From positions 1 through 64,000 of the forward strand of contig CACZBF010000006.1 of NCBI GenBank assembly GCA_902779355.1: DNA of 64,000 nt, given 5' to 3'. Shown piece by piece: positions 53,278 to 62,893 of this stretch. The stretch comes from an uncultured Lachnospiraceae bacterium. GTDB taxonomy: Bacteria; Bacillota; Clostridia; Lachnospirales; Lachnospiraceae. The first letter of the stretch is position 1; each line of letters begins with the position of its first letter. The notes under the pieces were generated by a model that was given only the letters and a program-made list of their open reading frames with translations, searched no databases and was not told the origin of the DNA. The position numbers and the translations under genes are program-made.

Positions 53278-55011
53278 TTATGTCAAAAACGGCCACAGGT
53301 CATCAAATTCCGAAGCTTTTAACGATCCGTCCGGCATAACACGCGAGGCAATCCGAGGCGCAAGAATGCCGAACTCCTGTGTCATGACTTCACAAATCAC
53401 AGGGCCCTCCATAGCGAAGACGTCATGGATCTTGTCGATAATATCTTCTTCCGATGCGTCAGTTCCAATATGAACTGTCGGCAATCCATACGCTTTTGCC
53501 ACTGCGCAGAAGTCCACGGAAGGCACACCGCTGTCCGGTCCCACACCCAGAAACCGGTCATTCATGTAATTATGCTGATTATGACGAATTAGCAGATATC
53601 CATGATTATTATAAATAAAAAGTTTGATTGGCAACTTATAATAGGCCAGTGTCGCAAATTCCTGCACATTCATCTGCGTACTACCGTCACCGGAAAGCGC
53701 AATTACTAGTCTTTGTGAAGCTGCACCGATGGCACTCGCCCAAAAGCCCATACAGGAAAAGCCTCCGGAAATGATGTACTTCTGATCCTCTTTCAACTCC
53801 CACGACTGAGAGACCACATTACAGACACTACCGGTATCAACAATGATCGCCGTGTGATCTGGTGAAAGCTCTGATAACTTCTCTGTGAAATAATAGCTGT
53901 TCAAGCCATCTTCCTCTTTATATTCCGGAAGCACCACAGGCCATTTCTCTCGATTTTCTCTGCAATGCGAAAGCCAATGCGAATCCGAATTCCACTTCCA
54001 GGATTCCGACTCTTTCAACAGTTTATCCAAAAAAAACTTCAGATCCGTCCGGATCGAAAGGTCAATCGGCACATCACCCTTTGCCAACTCCTTCTTATCA
54101 ATATCCACCATGATCTTCTTTGCCGCAGGTGCCAAGTGTCCCGGATAGTAACCTGTTGTTGACTGCGCCAACCGGCTTCCCATAACCAGTAGCAGATCAC
54201 ATTCCTGCACAGCAAAATGGCTTGCACGATCTCCATAGCTACCCGGACGGCCAATAAACAAGCAGTGGTCAGACGGAATCACACCAATCCCTCCACGGGA
54301 AGTCACTACAGGTACAGAAAAACGCTCGGCGAATGTAAGCAACTGTTTGCGCGCGTCAGCACTCAATACTCCATAGCCCGCCAAAATCAGAGGCTTCGTC
54401 GCTGCACAAAACATCTCTCTGATCCGCTGCCAATCAAGATTTAGTTCCTCGTCCCTGGGTGCCTCAAAAGGTTTCATTTCCTCCGGAATCTGTCGATTCT
54501 GAATATCCACCGGCACATCCAGCCATACTGGCCCTTTCCTGCCATGCAGAGCTTCATAATATGCCCGTTCCATATGATACCGGATATCCTCCGGTGCCAT
54601 GACTGCCGCAAAATACTTTGTGATTCCGGAAACCATCTCATCCAAAACGATACTTTGCGTGCCTTTCTGTCTGATACCACTCTCCTTTTGATACGCCAAT
54701 ATCTTGGAATTTGATTGCCCGGACAATACAAACATCGGAGAAGAATCCGTATAGGCCCCTGCGACACCGGTTATCGCATTTGTTGCTCCCGGTCCAACCG
54801 TCACCAGCGCCACTCCCGGCACACCCGTCATTCTCCCATAAGCATCTGCCGCCATAGCCGCCGCCTGCTCATGCTGGCAGCAGACTGCATGCAACTTCTC
54901 ATTACGGGCAAGAGCATCCGTCAGCCACATCGCCGAACTTCCGGAAACCATGTATACCGTATCGCACCCTTTTTTCTGCAAAAAATCGAAAATATACTCG
55001 GAAACTGTCAT
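53278..55011 (-). CDS. ThDP-dependent acetolactate-synthase-like carboligase (first copy)
   Basis: Protein of 577 residues from the ATG at 55011 (GGGAG upstream). The ThDP-activating Glu is in CCQHEQAAAMAADAYGR, and the cofactor motif GDGSTQMNVQEF ends at FIYNNHGY. The central domain has GRPGSYGDRASHFA and VMGSRLAQST. It is as close to acetolactate synthase as to YerE, the yersiniose enzyme that adds a two-carbon unit to a CDP-4-keto sugar. In a CDP-deoxysugar operon the latter type of reaction is likely. It starts 2 nt before the radical SAM stop is passed, so it is tightly coupled. It differs strongly from the second ThDP enzyme of the operon. Confidence 0.82.
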   Translation of the reverse strand: MTVSEYIFDFLQKKGCDTVYMVSGSSAMWLTDALARNEKLHAVCCQHEQAAAMAADAYGRMTGVPGVALVTVGPGATNAITGVAGAYTDSSPMFVLSGQSNSKILAYQKESGIRQKGTQSIVLDEMVSGITKYFAAVMAPEDIRYHMERAYYEALHGRKGPVWLDVPVDIQNRQIPEEMKPFEAPRDEELNLDWQRIREMFCAATKPLILAGYGVLSADARKQLLTFAERFSVPVVTSRGGIGVIPSDHCLFIGRPGSYGDRASHFAVQECDLLLVMGSRLAQSTTGYYPGHLAPAAKKIMVDIDKKELAKGDVPIDLSIRTDLKFFLDKLLKESESWKWNSDSHWLSHCRENREKWPVVLPEYKEEDGLNSYYFTEKLSELSPDHTAIIVDTGSVCNVVSQSWELKEDQKYIISGGFSCMGFWASAIGAASQRLVIALSGDGSTQMNVQEFATLAYYKLPIKLFIYNNHGYLLIRHNQHNYMNDRFLGVGPDSGVPSVDFCAVAKAYGLPTVHIGTDASEEDIIDKIHDVFAMEGPVICEVMTQEFGILAPRIASRVMPDGSLKASEFDDLWPFLT

Positions 55012-55013
55012 GC

Positions 55014-56117
55014 CTATTTCTCCCACTCCGGTGAAAAATGCTCTCCCACCTGTATAAAGGATTCCTTTCTGTTCCAGTTACAATGCGAGGACTGGTAACA
55101 CCTTGTGCAAGGTGCATCCATTCCCTTCTGGTCATTCACAATCTTCCGATAGTTTTGGTACTCGGGCGCGTTCCAGATTTCCATGAAATCTTTGTTTCGG
55201 TCATACTGAAAAAACTGTATCGGTGTAGACATGCAAGGTCTCACAAACCCGTCCGATCCGAGAAAGAAATCACGCCATACTACAAAACAGTCCTTATGCA
55301 AATGATCCCCTGCCGGATCCTCACCAACATAGTGCGGGAGTTTCAAAATAATGCCAAGTTCCTCACCAATTTCGATGGCTTCTTCAAACACATCCCTAAC
55401 CAGTTGTTCTTTCCCCCACAAAGTCTCTCCTAGAAGACTCTGTTCAAAGACCGTCAAATAGACCACCTTGACCTCTTCCAGTCCAATCTCTGCAGCCAGT
55501 CTTACCAGATCCGGAAGTTCTCTGATATTGGATGCCATCGCACAGAATACAAAATTGATCCACGGATATTTCAGGCCTCTATCCCGCTTCATCTGCACGA
55601 CTTCTTTCAGATCATCTGTGATCTTCCTGATATCCGACCCTCTCCGGATCCGTCCGTTTGTTTCATCTGTCGCTCCGTCTAAACTGACGGCAAACACATC
55701 GACATTATAATCAAATACAGCATTCTTAATCTTTTGCAGATTCATCCCGTTTGTGCAGAAATACTTTCGTGCGCTGTGTCTATTGATGATCTCCAGCATC
55801 TCATTGAAGTGCGGATGGATCGTCGGCTCCCCCCATCCCATGAGCGTCACCTCTTCTATCGTATCCATCAATGGCTCAAAGCTCCGAAACACATCCATAT
55901 CAAAGACCGTTGGTTTGAAATCGGCTGCATTTCGTCCACACATGACGCAATTGAGATTGCAGGCATTAGTTAACTCAAATACCAACCGTCTTGGATATGA
56001 CTTTAAAACAGTTGCTCCATCCTCCAATTCCTGCATATTCAAGTCAGAATTATCCTGCTGTTTCTCTGACAACTCTTTCCCGTTAAAAAGATTCTTTGTT
56101 TTTGCGCGAATGATCAT
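55014..56117 (-). CDS. radical SAM protein with SPASM-like C-terminal Cys cluster
   Basis: Protein of 367 residues. CNLNCVMC (Cys53, Cys57, Cys60) binds the SAM-cleaving 4Fe-4S cluster; MGWGEPTIHP and VSLDGATDET are the following radical SAM motifs. The C-terminal region holds further Cys in DCFVVW, RPCMST and PCTRCYQSSHC, consistent with auxiliary SPASM/twitch clusters. It could carry out a radical step on the sugar (dehydration, epimerisation or carbon-carbon chemistry). It overlaps the CDP-glucose dehydratase stop by 4 nt, placing it in the middle of the pathway genes. Confidence 0.85.
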   Translation of the reverse strand: MIIRAKTKNLFNGKELSEKQQDNSDLNMQELEDGATVLKSYPRRLVFELTNACNLNCVMCGRNAADFKPTVFDMDVFRSFEPLMDTIEEVTLMGWGEPTIHPHFNEMLEIINRHSARKYFCTNGMNLQKIKNAVFDYNVDVFAVSLDGATDETNGRIRRGSDIRKITDDLKEVVQMKRDRGLKYPWINFVFCAMASNIRELPDLVRLAAEIGLEEVKVVYLTVFEQSLLGETLWGKEQLVRDVFEEAIEIGEELGIILKLPHYVGEDPAGDHLHKDCFVVWRDFFLGSDGFVRPCMSTPIQFFQYDRNKDFMEIWNAPEYQNYRKIVNDQKGMDAPCTRCYQSSHCNWNRKESFIQVGEHFSPEWEK

Positions 56118-57193
56118 TTATTTTCCTCTCCGTAAAACTCTTTGATCTGCCGAAAGCAGATTTCTTTCTCAGAATCTTGCTTTTGTTGTGCCACAAAGAA
56201 TTGTACCACTTGTTCCACCGTTTTGTCACAAGTCATTCTCGGTTCCCAATCTAATTCCCGCAATGTCTTGTCGATGCTCAATCCCAAAGTCGCGGATTCC
56301 TTTACTTCCAATGCTACCCCGTTTGTCTCTTTTAAGCCCTCAAATGATTCCTTTATCTTCTCCACCACCCAGGAAACAGTTCTGATTCCATCTTGCGTCG
56401 GTCCAATGTTCCATGCACCGGTATATTGTTTCGGATCATTGAAAAGATATCTCCCGACGGTCAAATATCCATTCAACGCATCCAAAACCGATTGCCACGG
56501 TCTGGTCTGCAAAGGATTCCGAATTTCAACAGGCGTCCCATCAGCGACTGAACGAAGGATAGTCGGGATTAATCTGGAATGAATATGATCCCCTCCACCC
56601 AGAACATTACTCGCCCGCACTGTTGCCACGCCGACAGCCCGACCATCTTTTCTGAGATAGGATTCCAAATAAGTCTTTGCAAGATGTTCCATTTCTACCT
56701 TACTGTCAGCATAGGGATCGCATCCGCCTAATGGATCATCCTCTGTATAAATCGCTCCATCTCCTTTGTTTTCATAAACTTTATCTGTCGTAACAATCAC
56801 AATACTCTTAACAGATGGACATCTACGAACAGCCTCCAATAAATGAACGGTTCCCATAATGTTAGTCCCATATGCCCTTACCGGATTATCATAACAATCC
56901 TTCACCTGTGCCAACGCAGCAAGATGAAGAATCACCTCGGGTTGACACTCCATCAAAGTCGCAATTAGTTGTTCCGAATTCCTTACATCCCCGATCACAC
57001 TGTGTATCAGCTGATCACCATTTATCTTCTCGTAAAGGCTCCCTTGATCAGGCGCAAGCGCATACCCCCATGCATTTGCCCCTATATACGATAAAATAGC
57101 CGTTAGCCATGCCCCTTTAAAACCTGTGTGTCCGGTAATCAGCACATTTCGACCCCTGAAAAAATCTCTGTTCTTAATATGAGCATCCTTCAT
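56114..57193 (-). CDS. rfbG: CDP-glucose 4,6-dehydratase
   Basis: SDR of 359 residues: GRNVLITGHTGFKGAWLTAIL (the GHTGFKG form is specific for RfbG), LHLAALAQVKDCYDNP, VIVTTDKVYEN, CDPYADSKVEME (Tyr and Lys present) and ASNVLGGGD. It makes CDP-4-keto-6-deoxyglucose. No RfbH-type 3-dehydrase is visible in the window, so the product probably keeps its 3-OH or is modified by the ThDP and radical SAM enzymes of this operon. Confidence 0.92.
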   Translation of the reverse strand: MKDAHIKNRDFFRGRNVLITGHTGFKGAWLTAILSYIGANAWGYALAPDQGSLYEKINGDQLIHSVIGDVRNSEQLIATLMECQPEVILHLAALAQVKDCYDNPVRAYGTNIMGTVHLLEAVRRCPSVKSIVIVTTDKVYENKGDGAIYTEDDPLGGCDPYADSKVEMEHLAKTYLESYLRKDGRAVGVATVRASNVLGGGDHIHSRLIPTILRSVADGTPVEIRNPLQTRPWQSVLDALNGYLTVGRYLFNDPKQYTGAWNIGPTQDGIRTVSWVVEKIKESFEGLKETNGVALEVKESATLGLSIDKTLRELDWEPRMTCDKTVEQVVQFFVAQQKQDSEKEICFRQIKEFYGEENK

Positions 57194-57205
57194 TAATCAC
57201 GCACC

Positions 57206-58921
57206 TTAATGCAGTTTCATCAAACGATTATACAGTTCTCTATTCATCAAAGGCTCCTGATCTTGGTTCGGTTTGCCAAATTCCAGTTTCGGAAATACAT
57301 AAGTATTCTCTGATACCCTTACCTCTATTAATGCGGGGTGTTGACTGGATAGCAACGATTTACAACGACCAATATCTTCCGTTGATTCTACAACTGTGCT
57401 TTGAATCCCATATGCTTCGGCAATTCGCGTAAAATCAGGCGCCGAATAACCTCCTTCCGGCTTCGTTTGGTAATAGTTTCCTTCAAAATACATCTCTTGA
57501 AAGTGCCGGATCATACCCAAGGACTGATTATTAAAAACAATCACCTTAACAGGAATTCTCTCTCTTGCCAGAAACTGCATCTCCTGAATATTCATCTGCA
57601 TTCCACCATCGCCGCAGATGCAGACTGTCAGTCCACCACTCCCATAATGTGCTCCGATGGCAGCAGGAAGGGCGTGACCCATAGCTCCCATTCCTCCGCT
57701 AAACAACACGCGTTGTCTATTCTTCAGAGCAAACGATTGAGCCACCCATACCTGATTCTGACCTACATCAGTTGTGATTATGGCATTATCAGGAATCAAA
57801 GCGCTTATCCTTTTCATTAGCCGATTTGGCAAACGCTCATCCATGTCTTTCAACTCATCACGAATCTGGTTGCATATAACTCGCCAATGGGAGTAATCCT
57901 TATCAATTTTCATAGAAATCATGACATTCAAAGCATCCTCTACCTGCATCTGAAAGTCATACTCGTTCTCATGAACCCTATACTCCAATTCTCCTTCATC
58001 GATATCTACGCGAACGATTCTGGCATCAGGAGCAAATTTGTCACGGTGAAGACCAACCTGTCGAATATCCATCCGTGACCCCAGAGAAATAATCAAATCG
58101 CTCTTGGCAGCAATGAAATTTGCCGCGCGATCACCATATGCACCTAGAAATCCGTAACGCAAGCAATGCTCTCCTAGTACATCAAATGCAATCATGCTGG
58201 TCACATAAGGTATTTGCAGGTGATCTATCACTTTTCTCACCTTGTCTCTTAATTGAGGTTTCTTAACTCCATTTCCCAAAACAATGCAAGGCGAATTGGA
58301 TTTCCTCAACAAATCCGCCAGCTTCTCAGAAAGCTCACCTGCTTTGTCTTCCGTCTTTTCTTCCCTCATATCATCAAACAATACTGTCTCATCAGCCTCA
58401 AACGGTGCCCGTGAGACATCCATCGGCAGATCAATCAGAACCGGGCCTGGGCGGCCCTCTGTGGCATAGAACCATGCTTTTTTCATACATTCCACTATCT
58501 GCTTTGGTTTTTCTATGTATACGCAATACTTTGTTAATGGTTTCACCACCGAAACAATATCCGATTCCTGAAAACCTCTTTGTCGGACACGCATTCCCCT
58601 CGCCGATTCATAGGTATTAATATTTCCCGTCAGACAAATCAATGGAATAGAATCATAATACGCATGTCCGATTCCTGTCATCAGATTAGTGGCTCCCGGG
58701 CCGCCAATTGTGTAGACCACCCCAGGTTTTCCTGACGTTGCCGCATATCCACAAGCAGAAAATGCTGCTGCTTGCTCATGGTAGCAAACATGTGCAGTAA
58801 TCTGATCTTTGTATTTATCAAAAGAGGCCATCAGATTCGCTGCCGAACCGCCTGGATAGCCAAAAACATCTGTGATTCCTTTACCTATCAGTAATTCCAC
58901 AATATAATCTGTGGTCTTCAT
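57206..58921 (-). CDS. ThDP-dependent acetolactate-synthase-like carboligase (second copy)
   Basis: Protein of 571 residues. CYHEQAAAFSACGYA has the ThDP-activating Glu. GDGGMQMNIQEM and the following FNNQSLGMIRHFQ give the full cofactor motif. The middle domain has LGAYGDRAANFIAAKSDL. It is close to bacterial acetolactate synthase large subunits in layout, but no small subunit is near. Its place between the CDP-glucose dehydratase and the transketolase genes suggests a sugar-branching or acyloin-forming role. Its ribosome binding site (AAGGAGG) lies inside the last codons of the transketolase gene. Confidence 0.83.
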   Translation of the reverse strand: MKTTDYIVELLIGKGITDVFGYPGGSAANLMASFDKYKDQITAHVCYHEQAAAFSACGYAATSGKPGVVYTIGGPGATNLMTGIGHAYYDSIPLICLTGNINTYESARGMRVRQRGFQESDIVSVVKPLTKYCVYIEKPKQIVECMKKAWFYATEGRPGPVLIDLPMDVSRAPFEADETVLFDDMREEKTEDKAGELSEKLADLLRKSNSPCIVLGNGVKKPQLRDKVRKVIDHLQIPYVTSMIAFDVLGEHCLRYGFLGAYGDRAANFIAAKSDLIISLGSRMDIRQVGLHRDKFAPDARIVRVDIDEGELEYRVHENEYDFQMQVEDALNVMISMKIDKDYSHWRVICNQIRDELKDMDERLPNRLMKRISALIPDNAIITTDVGQNQVWVAQSFALKNRQRVLFSGGMGAMGHALPAAIGAHYGSGGLTVCICGDGGMQMNIQEMQFLARERIPVKVIVFNNQSLGMIRHFQEMYFEGNYYQTKPEGGYSAPDFTRIAEAYGIQSTVVESTEDIGRCKSLLSSQHPALIEVRVSENTYVFPKLEFGKPNQDQEPLMNRELYNRLMKLH

Positions 58922-59940
58922 GCGGCCACCTCCTTACGGAGGTTATGCCTGTAAAGCCGCTCTATTCCTCGTTTTACCCCCCCCCTATCTGGCGACAGCA
59001 CGCATTCCATCGCGTTTTTCAGACCATCTGCATCAAATTGATGCTCATGATACAACCATGGTGCATGCGCTGCCGGTACAAAACAATCTGGTATTCCTAA
59101 AACACGAAAGTTAACTGTGAGTCTACTCTCCGCTAAAACAGAGGCCACCGCATCTCCTAAACCGCCGACTATGTTATGATCTTGTGCAACTACAATATTT
59201 CCCGTTGCTGCTGCCTTCCGGATTGCATCCCTGTCGATTGGTTTTACTGTATGCATATCCAGCACCATAATCTCCATCCCGGTTTCCTCTTGTATTTGTT
59301 CTGATGCCTCCAGTGCATACTGAACACATATCCCTGCGCAGAGAAACGCGCCATCATCTCCTTCTCTTATGACATCTGCCACGAAAGGATCCAGACGATA
59401 CTCCGCCCCATGGAGTTCCCTTGCCTGCATAATACTGAGTCTCATATAAATTGGATCCGGCATATCCGCAGAGCAATCAATCATCTGCTGCAATTGCCTG
59501 CAATCACTTGGCTCCCAGACTTTGATTCCCGGGATTCCGCGCATGATTGCACAATCCTCCATTGCCCAATGTGTTGCACCTGAAATTCCACCCGAAAAAC
59601 CCGCATAGGTTCCCACCATACGAATCGGCAATCCATCATAAGCAACATCATTCCGGATCTGTTCACATGCGCGCATACTCAAGAAAGGCCCCATCGCAAA
59701 AGCATAGACGATTGCCCCCTCTCTCGCCAAACCTGCTGCAAAAGAGATCATTTCCTGCTCTGCAATCCCCACATTGAACGCTCTTTCCGGAAATCTCTCG
59801 GCAAACCTCTTGACTCGGCAACTTGCCATAACATCGGCACTCACTATCACAACTCTGGAGTCTCTCTCGCCCAGCGCAATCATAGCTTCTCCAACGGCAT
59901 CTCTGAAATTTCCCATTGATGTCATACAATTAGACTCCAT
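58918..59940 (-). CDS. transketolase-like protein, C-terminal (pyrimidine and third domain) subunit
   Basis: Protein of 340 residues: NFRDAVGEAMIAL, RVVIVSADVMAS, FPERAFNVGIAEQEMIS with the catalytic Glu, the GISGATHWAMEDCAIMRGIPG segment, and the third domain with IVVAQDHNIVGGLGDA. It pairs with the product of the gene just upstream (19-nt overlap). The last 19 codons follow a run of nine G (58977-58985); with eight G the protein would end at a TAA within the run. This tail overlaps the next start by 4 nt. Confidence 0.87.
   Translation of the reverse strand: MESNCMTSMGNFRDAVGEAMIALGERDSRVVIVSADVMASCRVKRFAERFPERAFNVGIAEQEMISFAAGLAREGAIVYAFAMGPFLSMRACEQIRNDVAYDGLPIRMVGTYAGFSGGISGATHWAMEDCAIMRGIPGIKVWEPSDCRQLQQMIDCSADMPDPIYMRLSIMQARELHGAEYRLDPFVADVIREGDDGAFLCAGICVQYALEASEQIQEETGMEIMVLDMHTVKPIDRDAIRKAAATGNIVVAQDHNIVGGLGDAVASVLAESRLTVNFRVLGIPDCFVPAAHAPWLYHEHQFDADGLKNAMECVLSPDRGGVKRGIERLYRHNLRKEVAA
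58977..58985 (-). repeat. homopolymeric tract of nine G (minus strand) in the transketolase C-subunit gene
   Basis: Nine consecutive C on the plus strand near the gene's 3' end. Loss of one base brings a TAA into frame directly after the tract, ending the protein about 19 residues early and uncoupling the downstream ThDP gene. Such tracts can vary by slipped-strand mispairing. Confidence 0.6.
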
Positions 59941-60785
59941 CTCTTCTCGTATTCCTCATTCAACCGGATGATCAGTTCATCGCATTGTTCCTGTGAAATC
60001 TTACCAGTATGCCATCTTCCTTGATTCTCCATAAACGTCACGCCCTTCCCCTTGATCGTATGGCATATGAAAGCCGTTGGTTTCTCAGACATCGGATCCG
60101 GCAGGCAATCCAAGTGCATCTTTATTTTTGCCATGTCGTTTCCATCGAACTCTTCCACCATCCAGCCAAATTCTCTGTATTTCCCAGCAATATCCCTTAA
60201 TGACGTTGCATCCTCCAAGGGGCCATCGCCGGCAAGCCCATTATTATCAATAACTGCAACTAAGTTTCCTAACTTATGGAATACTGCATTCATTGCTGCT
60301 TCCCAAACAGAACCCTCCGTCTGCTCTCCATCTCCCATAATCACATACACTCGGCTAGTTTGATTTCCTTTCAACCGAAGGCCGACAGCCATTCCACAGG
60401 CAATCGGAAGACCGTGTCCCAAACTCCCGCTGGGAACATCTACGAAATGATTCACCAAATCACAAGCATGCATGGCAAATCTACCGCCATCCTGCATATA
60501 ATGACTGAACACTTCGTTCTCCTTAAAGCATCCAATTGCTTCCTGATTCAATGCCATGGTCTCATAGGCGTGACCCTTTGACAGTACAAACCTGTCCCTT
60601 CCTTCCCATTTAGGATCGCCGGGATCATATTGCATCTGATACTGCCACAGAGCAGTCATGATATCAGCAACAGACAGATCGCTTCCTATATGAATGATCT
60701 CTTTCACTGCCAATTTCAGCAACGACTCCCTGATTTCCAGCGCTGCTTTTTCCAGTTCCCTGACATTTTTGGTCTTCCTCATCAT
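59922..60785 (-). CDS. transketolase-like protein, N-terminal (ThDP pyrophosphate-binding) subunit
   Basis: Protein of 287 residues: IIHIGSDLSVADIMTAL, RDRFVLSKGHAYETMAL, GSLGHGLPIACGMAVGLRLKG and YVIMGDGEQTEGSVWEAAM ending in VIDNNG, the full ThDP motif. Split transketolases of this kind occur in archaea, in antibiotic clusters and in some glycan loci. It should move a two-carbon ketol unit, possibly to a keto sugar. Its start overlaps the methyltransferase stop (ATGA). Confidence 0.88.
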   Translation of the reverse strand: MMRKTKNVRELEKAALEIRESLLKLAVKEIIHIGSDLSVADIMTALWQYQMQYDPGDPKWEGRDRFVLSKGHAYETMALNQEAIGCFKENEVFSHYMQDGGRFAMHACDLVNHFVDVPSGSLGHGLPIACGMAVGLRLKGNQTSRVYVIMGDGEQTEGSVWEAAMNAVFHKLGNLVAVIDNNGLAGDGPLEDATSLRDIAGKYREFGWMVEEFDGNDMAKIKMHLDCLPDPMSEKPTAFICHTIKGKGVTFMENQGRWHTGKISQEQCDELIIRLNEEYEKRWSLIV

Positions 60786-61930
60786 ATCTTCTGTATACCT
60801 GTCCTACCGAATGTCGTAATCACCATATCAGATGCACACTTCGTTCTGATCTCATTCACAATCTCATCCACGTAGATCGGACCCAGAATCATAATCTCAT
60901 CCACCGGTTCCTCTTGAAAATGGGACGGTGCAACAATGGGGATGTGTGATCCGGGCGCGAAGCATCCCTGCTTAAATGATGCATTGTCTATGATATAAGA
61001 AACTTCATGGTGTATCCCCGCCATAGATAGTAGCGTGAACGCAAAATGCCCTGCACACCATACAGCAATCTTTTTTCCTTGTTTTACGACATCTCTGATA
61101 TATGCCGCAACCTGTTTCTGTAAAGGTTCAACATCTGCCCATATTCTTTTCAAAGGCAATGCTTCCCGTTTCTTCACAACAGCATAGATATACACCTGAC
61201 CAGCTTCTCCCTGTTCAAGAACATCAAAGCCATTACGCTGAAGAAGAAAATGGAGCGTATTGGTATCATAATAAGCAATATGATCCACGGTAAGATCGTA
61301 AAAGCCCCCTGGTTTCATCAGATGCTCCATGCTTGGAACACGGATCAGTCCCAAACCATCCGCTTTCAAGTTTTTGCTGGCAAGCTGTAACATCGCATTG
61401 GGGTTAAGTAGACGAGCTGGATACGCGAAGGAATAAAATGCATCAAAAGGAGCCCCCGTAATCTCTGTGTCAGTTGACTCAGGATCCCCCTGCTGGACAT
61501 CCACACCTTCCTCCTCTTTTGCAATCCGGACAAACGCTTCGCTATTCTCTATCCCTCTCGCCTGAACCTGGTAATCCATTTCCTCAAGAGTCTTTAGAAA
61601 CCCCCCTTTTCCTGCTCCGATCTCGAGAATCTTCTTCCCCTGAAGATTCCAGTTTTCAATAAAATGTCGAAACTGCTCCTGACACACGGGTATCAGTGTG
61701 CGACTCCGCTCTCCCGCTCTGGTGGAATCTTTATAATATGAAACCGGCTCACAATCAAACTGCACCAGTCCACACCCTTCACACTGACGGAGATCCAAAT
61801 CAATCGCTTTGTCATTATCGACATTCTCTTTTGTTGGGAGATTCTGTGCGGCAGCTGGTAAATCTCTACATTGATAAATAGGTTCTCGTAACAACGGTGC
61901 CCCGCAGACAATACAGTAATCCCTCTTCAT
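60782..61930 (-). CDS. sugar C-methyltransferase family protein (Methyltransf_13/14 type)
   Basis: Protein of 382 residues. The N-terminal zinc site has two CxxC pairs (CIVCGAPLL and CEGCGLV). Then comes the SAM-binding domain (GKKILEIGAGKGGFLKTLEE, GIENSEAF) and a C-terminal Rossmann-like domain (KIAVWCAGHFAFTLLSM). This three-part build is that of TylCIII/NovU-type C-methyltransferases, which methylate C3 of NDP-4-keto sugars and produce branched sugars. In the CDP-sugar operon it would be a second source of carbon branching. It could also act on an acyl side chain. Confidence 0.84.
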   Translation of the reverse strand: MKRDYCIVCGAPLLREPIYQCRDLPAAAQNLPTKENVDNDKAIDLDLRQCEGCGLVQFDCEPVSYYKDSTRAGERSRTLIPVCQEQFRHFIENWNLQGKKILEIGAGKGGFLKTLEEMDYQVQARGIENSEAFVRIAKEEEGVDVQQGDPESTDTEITGAPFDAFYSFAYPARLLNPNAMLQLASKNLKADGLGLIRVPSMEHLMKPGGFYDLTVDHIAYYDTNTLHFLLQRNGFDVLEQGEAGQVYIYAVVKKREALPLKRIWADVEPLQKQVAAYIRDVVKQGKKIAVWCAGHFAFTLLSMAGIHHEVSYIIDNASFKQGCFAPGSHIPIVAPSHFQEEPVDEIMILGPIYVDEIVNEIRTKCASDMVITTFGRTGIQKI

Positions 61931-61979
61931 TTCTTACTTAGTTCTCCCTCATGTACATTTTAATCTTGCATTGTCATTT

Positions 61980-62837
61980 TTACATAATTGCTATTGCAAT
62001 GCTGATTCCATCTCCGATCGGCAATCGCACAAGTTTTTTCCCGAGTTCCTCTTCAAATACTGACACTGCCTTCGCAACACCATGATAAAATTGCGTAAAA
62101 TAATCGTGGATCAAAATTACACTGCCAGATACCATCCTTGGATAGAAAAAGCGGAGACCATCGAGGGTAGGTGCATAGAGATCAAAGTCTAAGTTGACAA
62201 ATAGAAAACGTTCCTCTTCCAAACCGACAAGCGTGTCCGGGAAAAAACCTTTTCGAATCACCACCTGTTCTCGATTCGGCATCTTCTTCAGTACGATTTC
62301 TTCTGAGGTCTCAGAATAATAATTTTCTTTGACTTTGGAATACCCCTGCTCTGTTTCCACCTCAACATCTTTTTTGTTGAATCCTTCAAAGGTGTCAAAC
62401 AAGTACAATTTGTGTTGGGGAAAGCGTGTATTGATCTCTCTCGCGAACATTCCCTGAAAAACGCCTCCCTCTGCAACGCATACAGACATATCCTCTTCTT
62501 GATGAATACTTGCGAAGTCCCTCAGGAAGTTTACCCGTGCCTGTACCTCAACCAGCAGCCTGTTCTGTATTTCTTTATTGAATTTATCATCCGAGATTCC
62601 TTCTTCCAGCAAGCTTTCTCTTATCTCATCAAAACGCATGGTGGAAGCGATGACGATCTCATCGTAGATCAATTCTTTGAGTTTCGATACTCCGCCAAGA
62701 ACCTCAACCCCTCCAACTTTCGATCCCCAAAGAGATTCATTATTATCCAAAAATCCAATTATCTCATTTTTCTCCGATAACTCCGAAGCTAGAACGCCTC
62801 CTAAATTACCGGCGCCAAAGATCACAATCTTTTTCAT
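61980..62837 (-). CDS. TylF/MycF-like O-methyltransferase with N-terminal Rossmann domain
   Basis: Protein of 285 residues. The first 75 residues are a small Rossmann unit (IVIFGAGNLGGVLASEL, IIGFLDNNESLWG) as in PglD-type proteins. The rest is the TylF fold: CVAEGGVFQGMFAREIN (SAM loop), LYLFDTFEGF, FVNLDFDLYAPTLDGLRFFYPRM and ILIHDYFTQF with the metal-binding Asp residues. It should O-methylate a sugar hydroxyl. Confidence 0.85.
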   Translation of the reverse strand: MKKIVIFGAGNLGGVLASELSEKNEIIGFLDNNESLWGSKVGGVEVLGGVSKLKELIYDEIVIASTMRFDEIRESLLEEGISDDKFNKEIQNRLLVEVQARVNFLRDFASIHQEEDMSVCVAEGGVFQGMFAREINTRFPQHKLYLFDTFEGFNKKDVEVETEQGYSKVKENYYSETSEEIVLKKMPNREQVVIRKGFFPDTLVGLEEERFLFVNLDFDLYAPTLDGLRFFYPRMVSGSVILIHDYFTQFYHGVAKAVSVFEEELGKKLVRLPIGDGISIAIAIM

Positions 62838-62893
62838 ATTCGTTTATCCTTCTTTTACTACTGCTTAGTTCTTGAGCCATTTTTTTATCCCCA

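Noticed and set aside
53278-58921. The two ThDP proteins as an ordinary branched-chain amino-acid acetolactate synthase
   Set aside because: No small regulatory subunit or ilvC/leu genes are near, the two copies differ strongly, and they lie inside a CDP-sugar operon.
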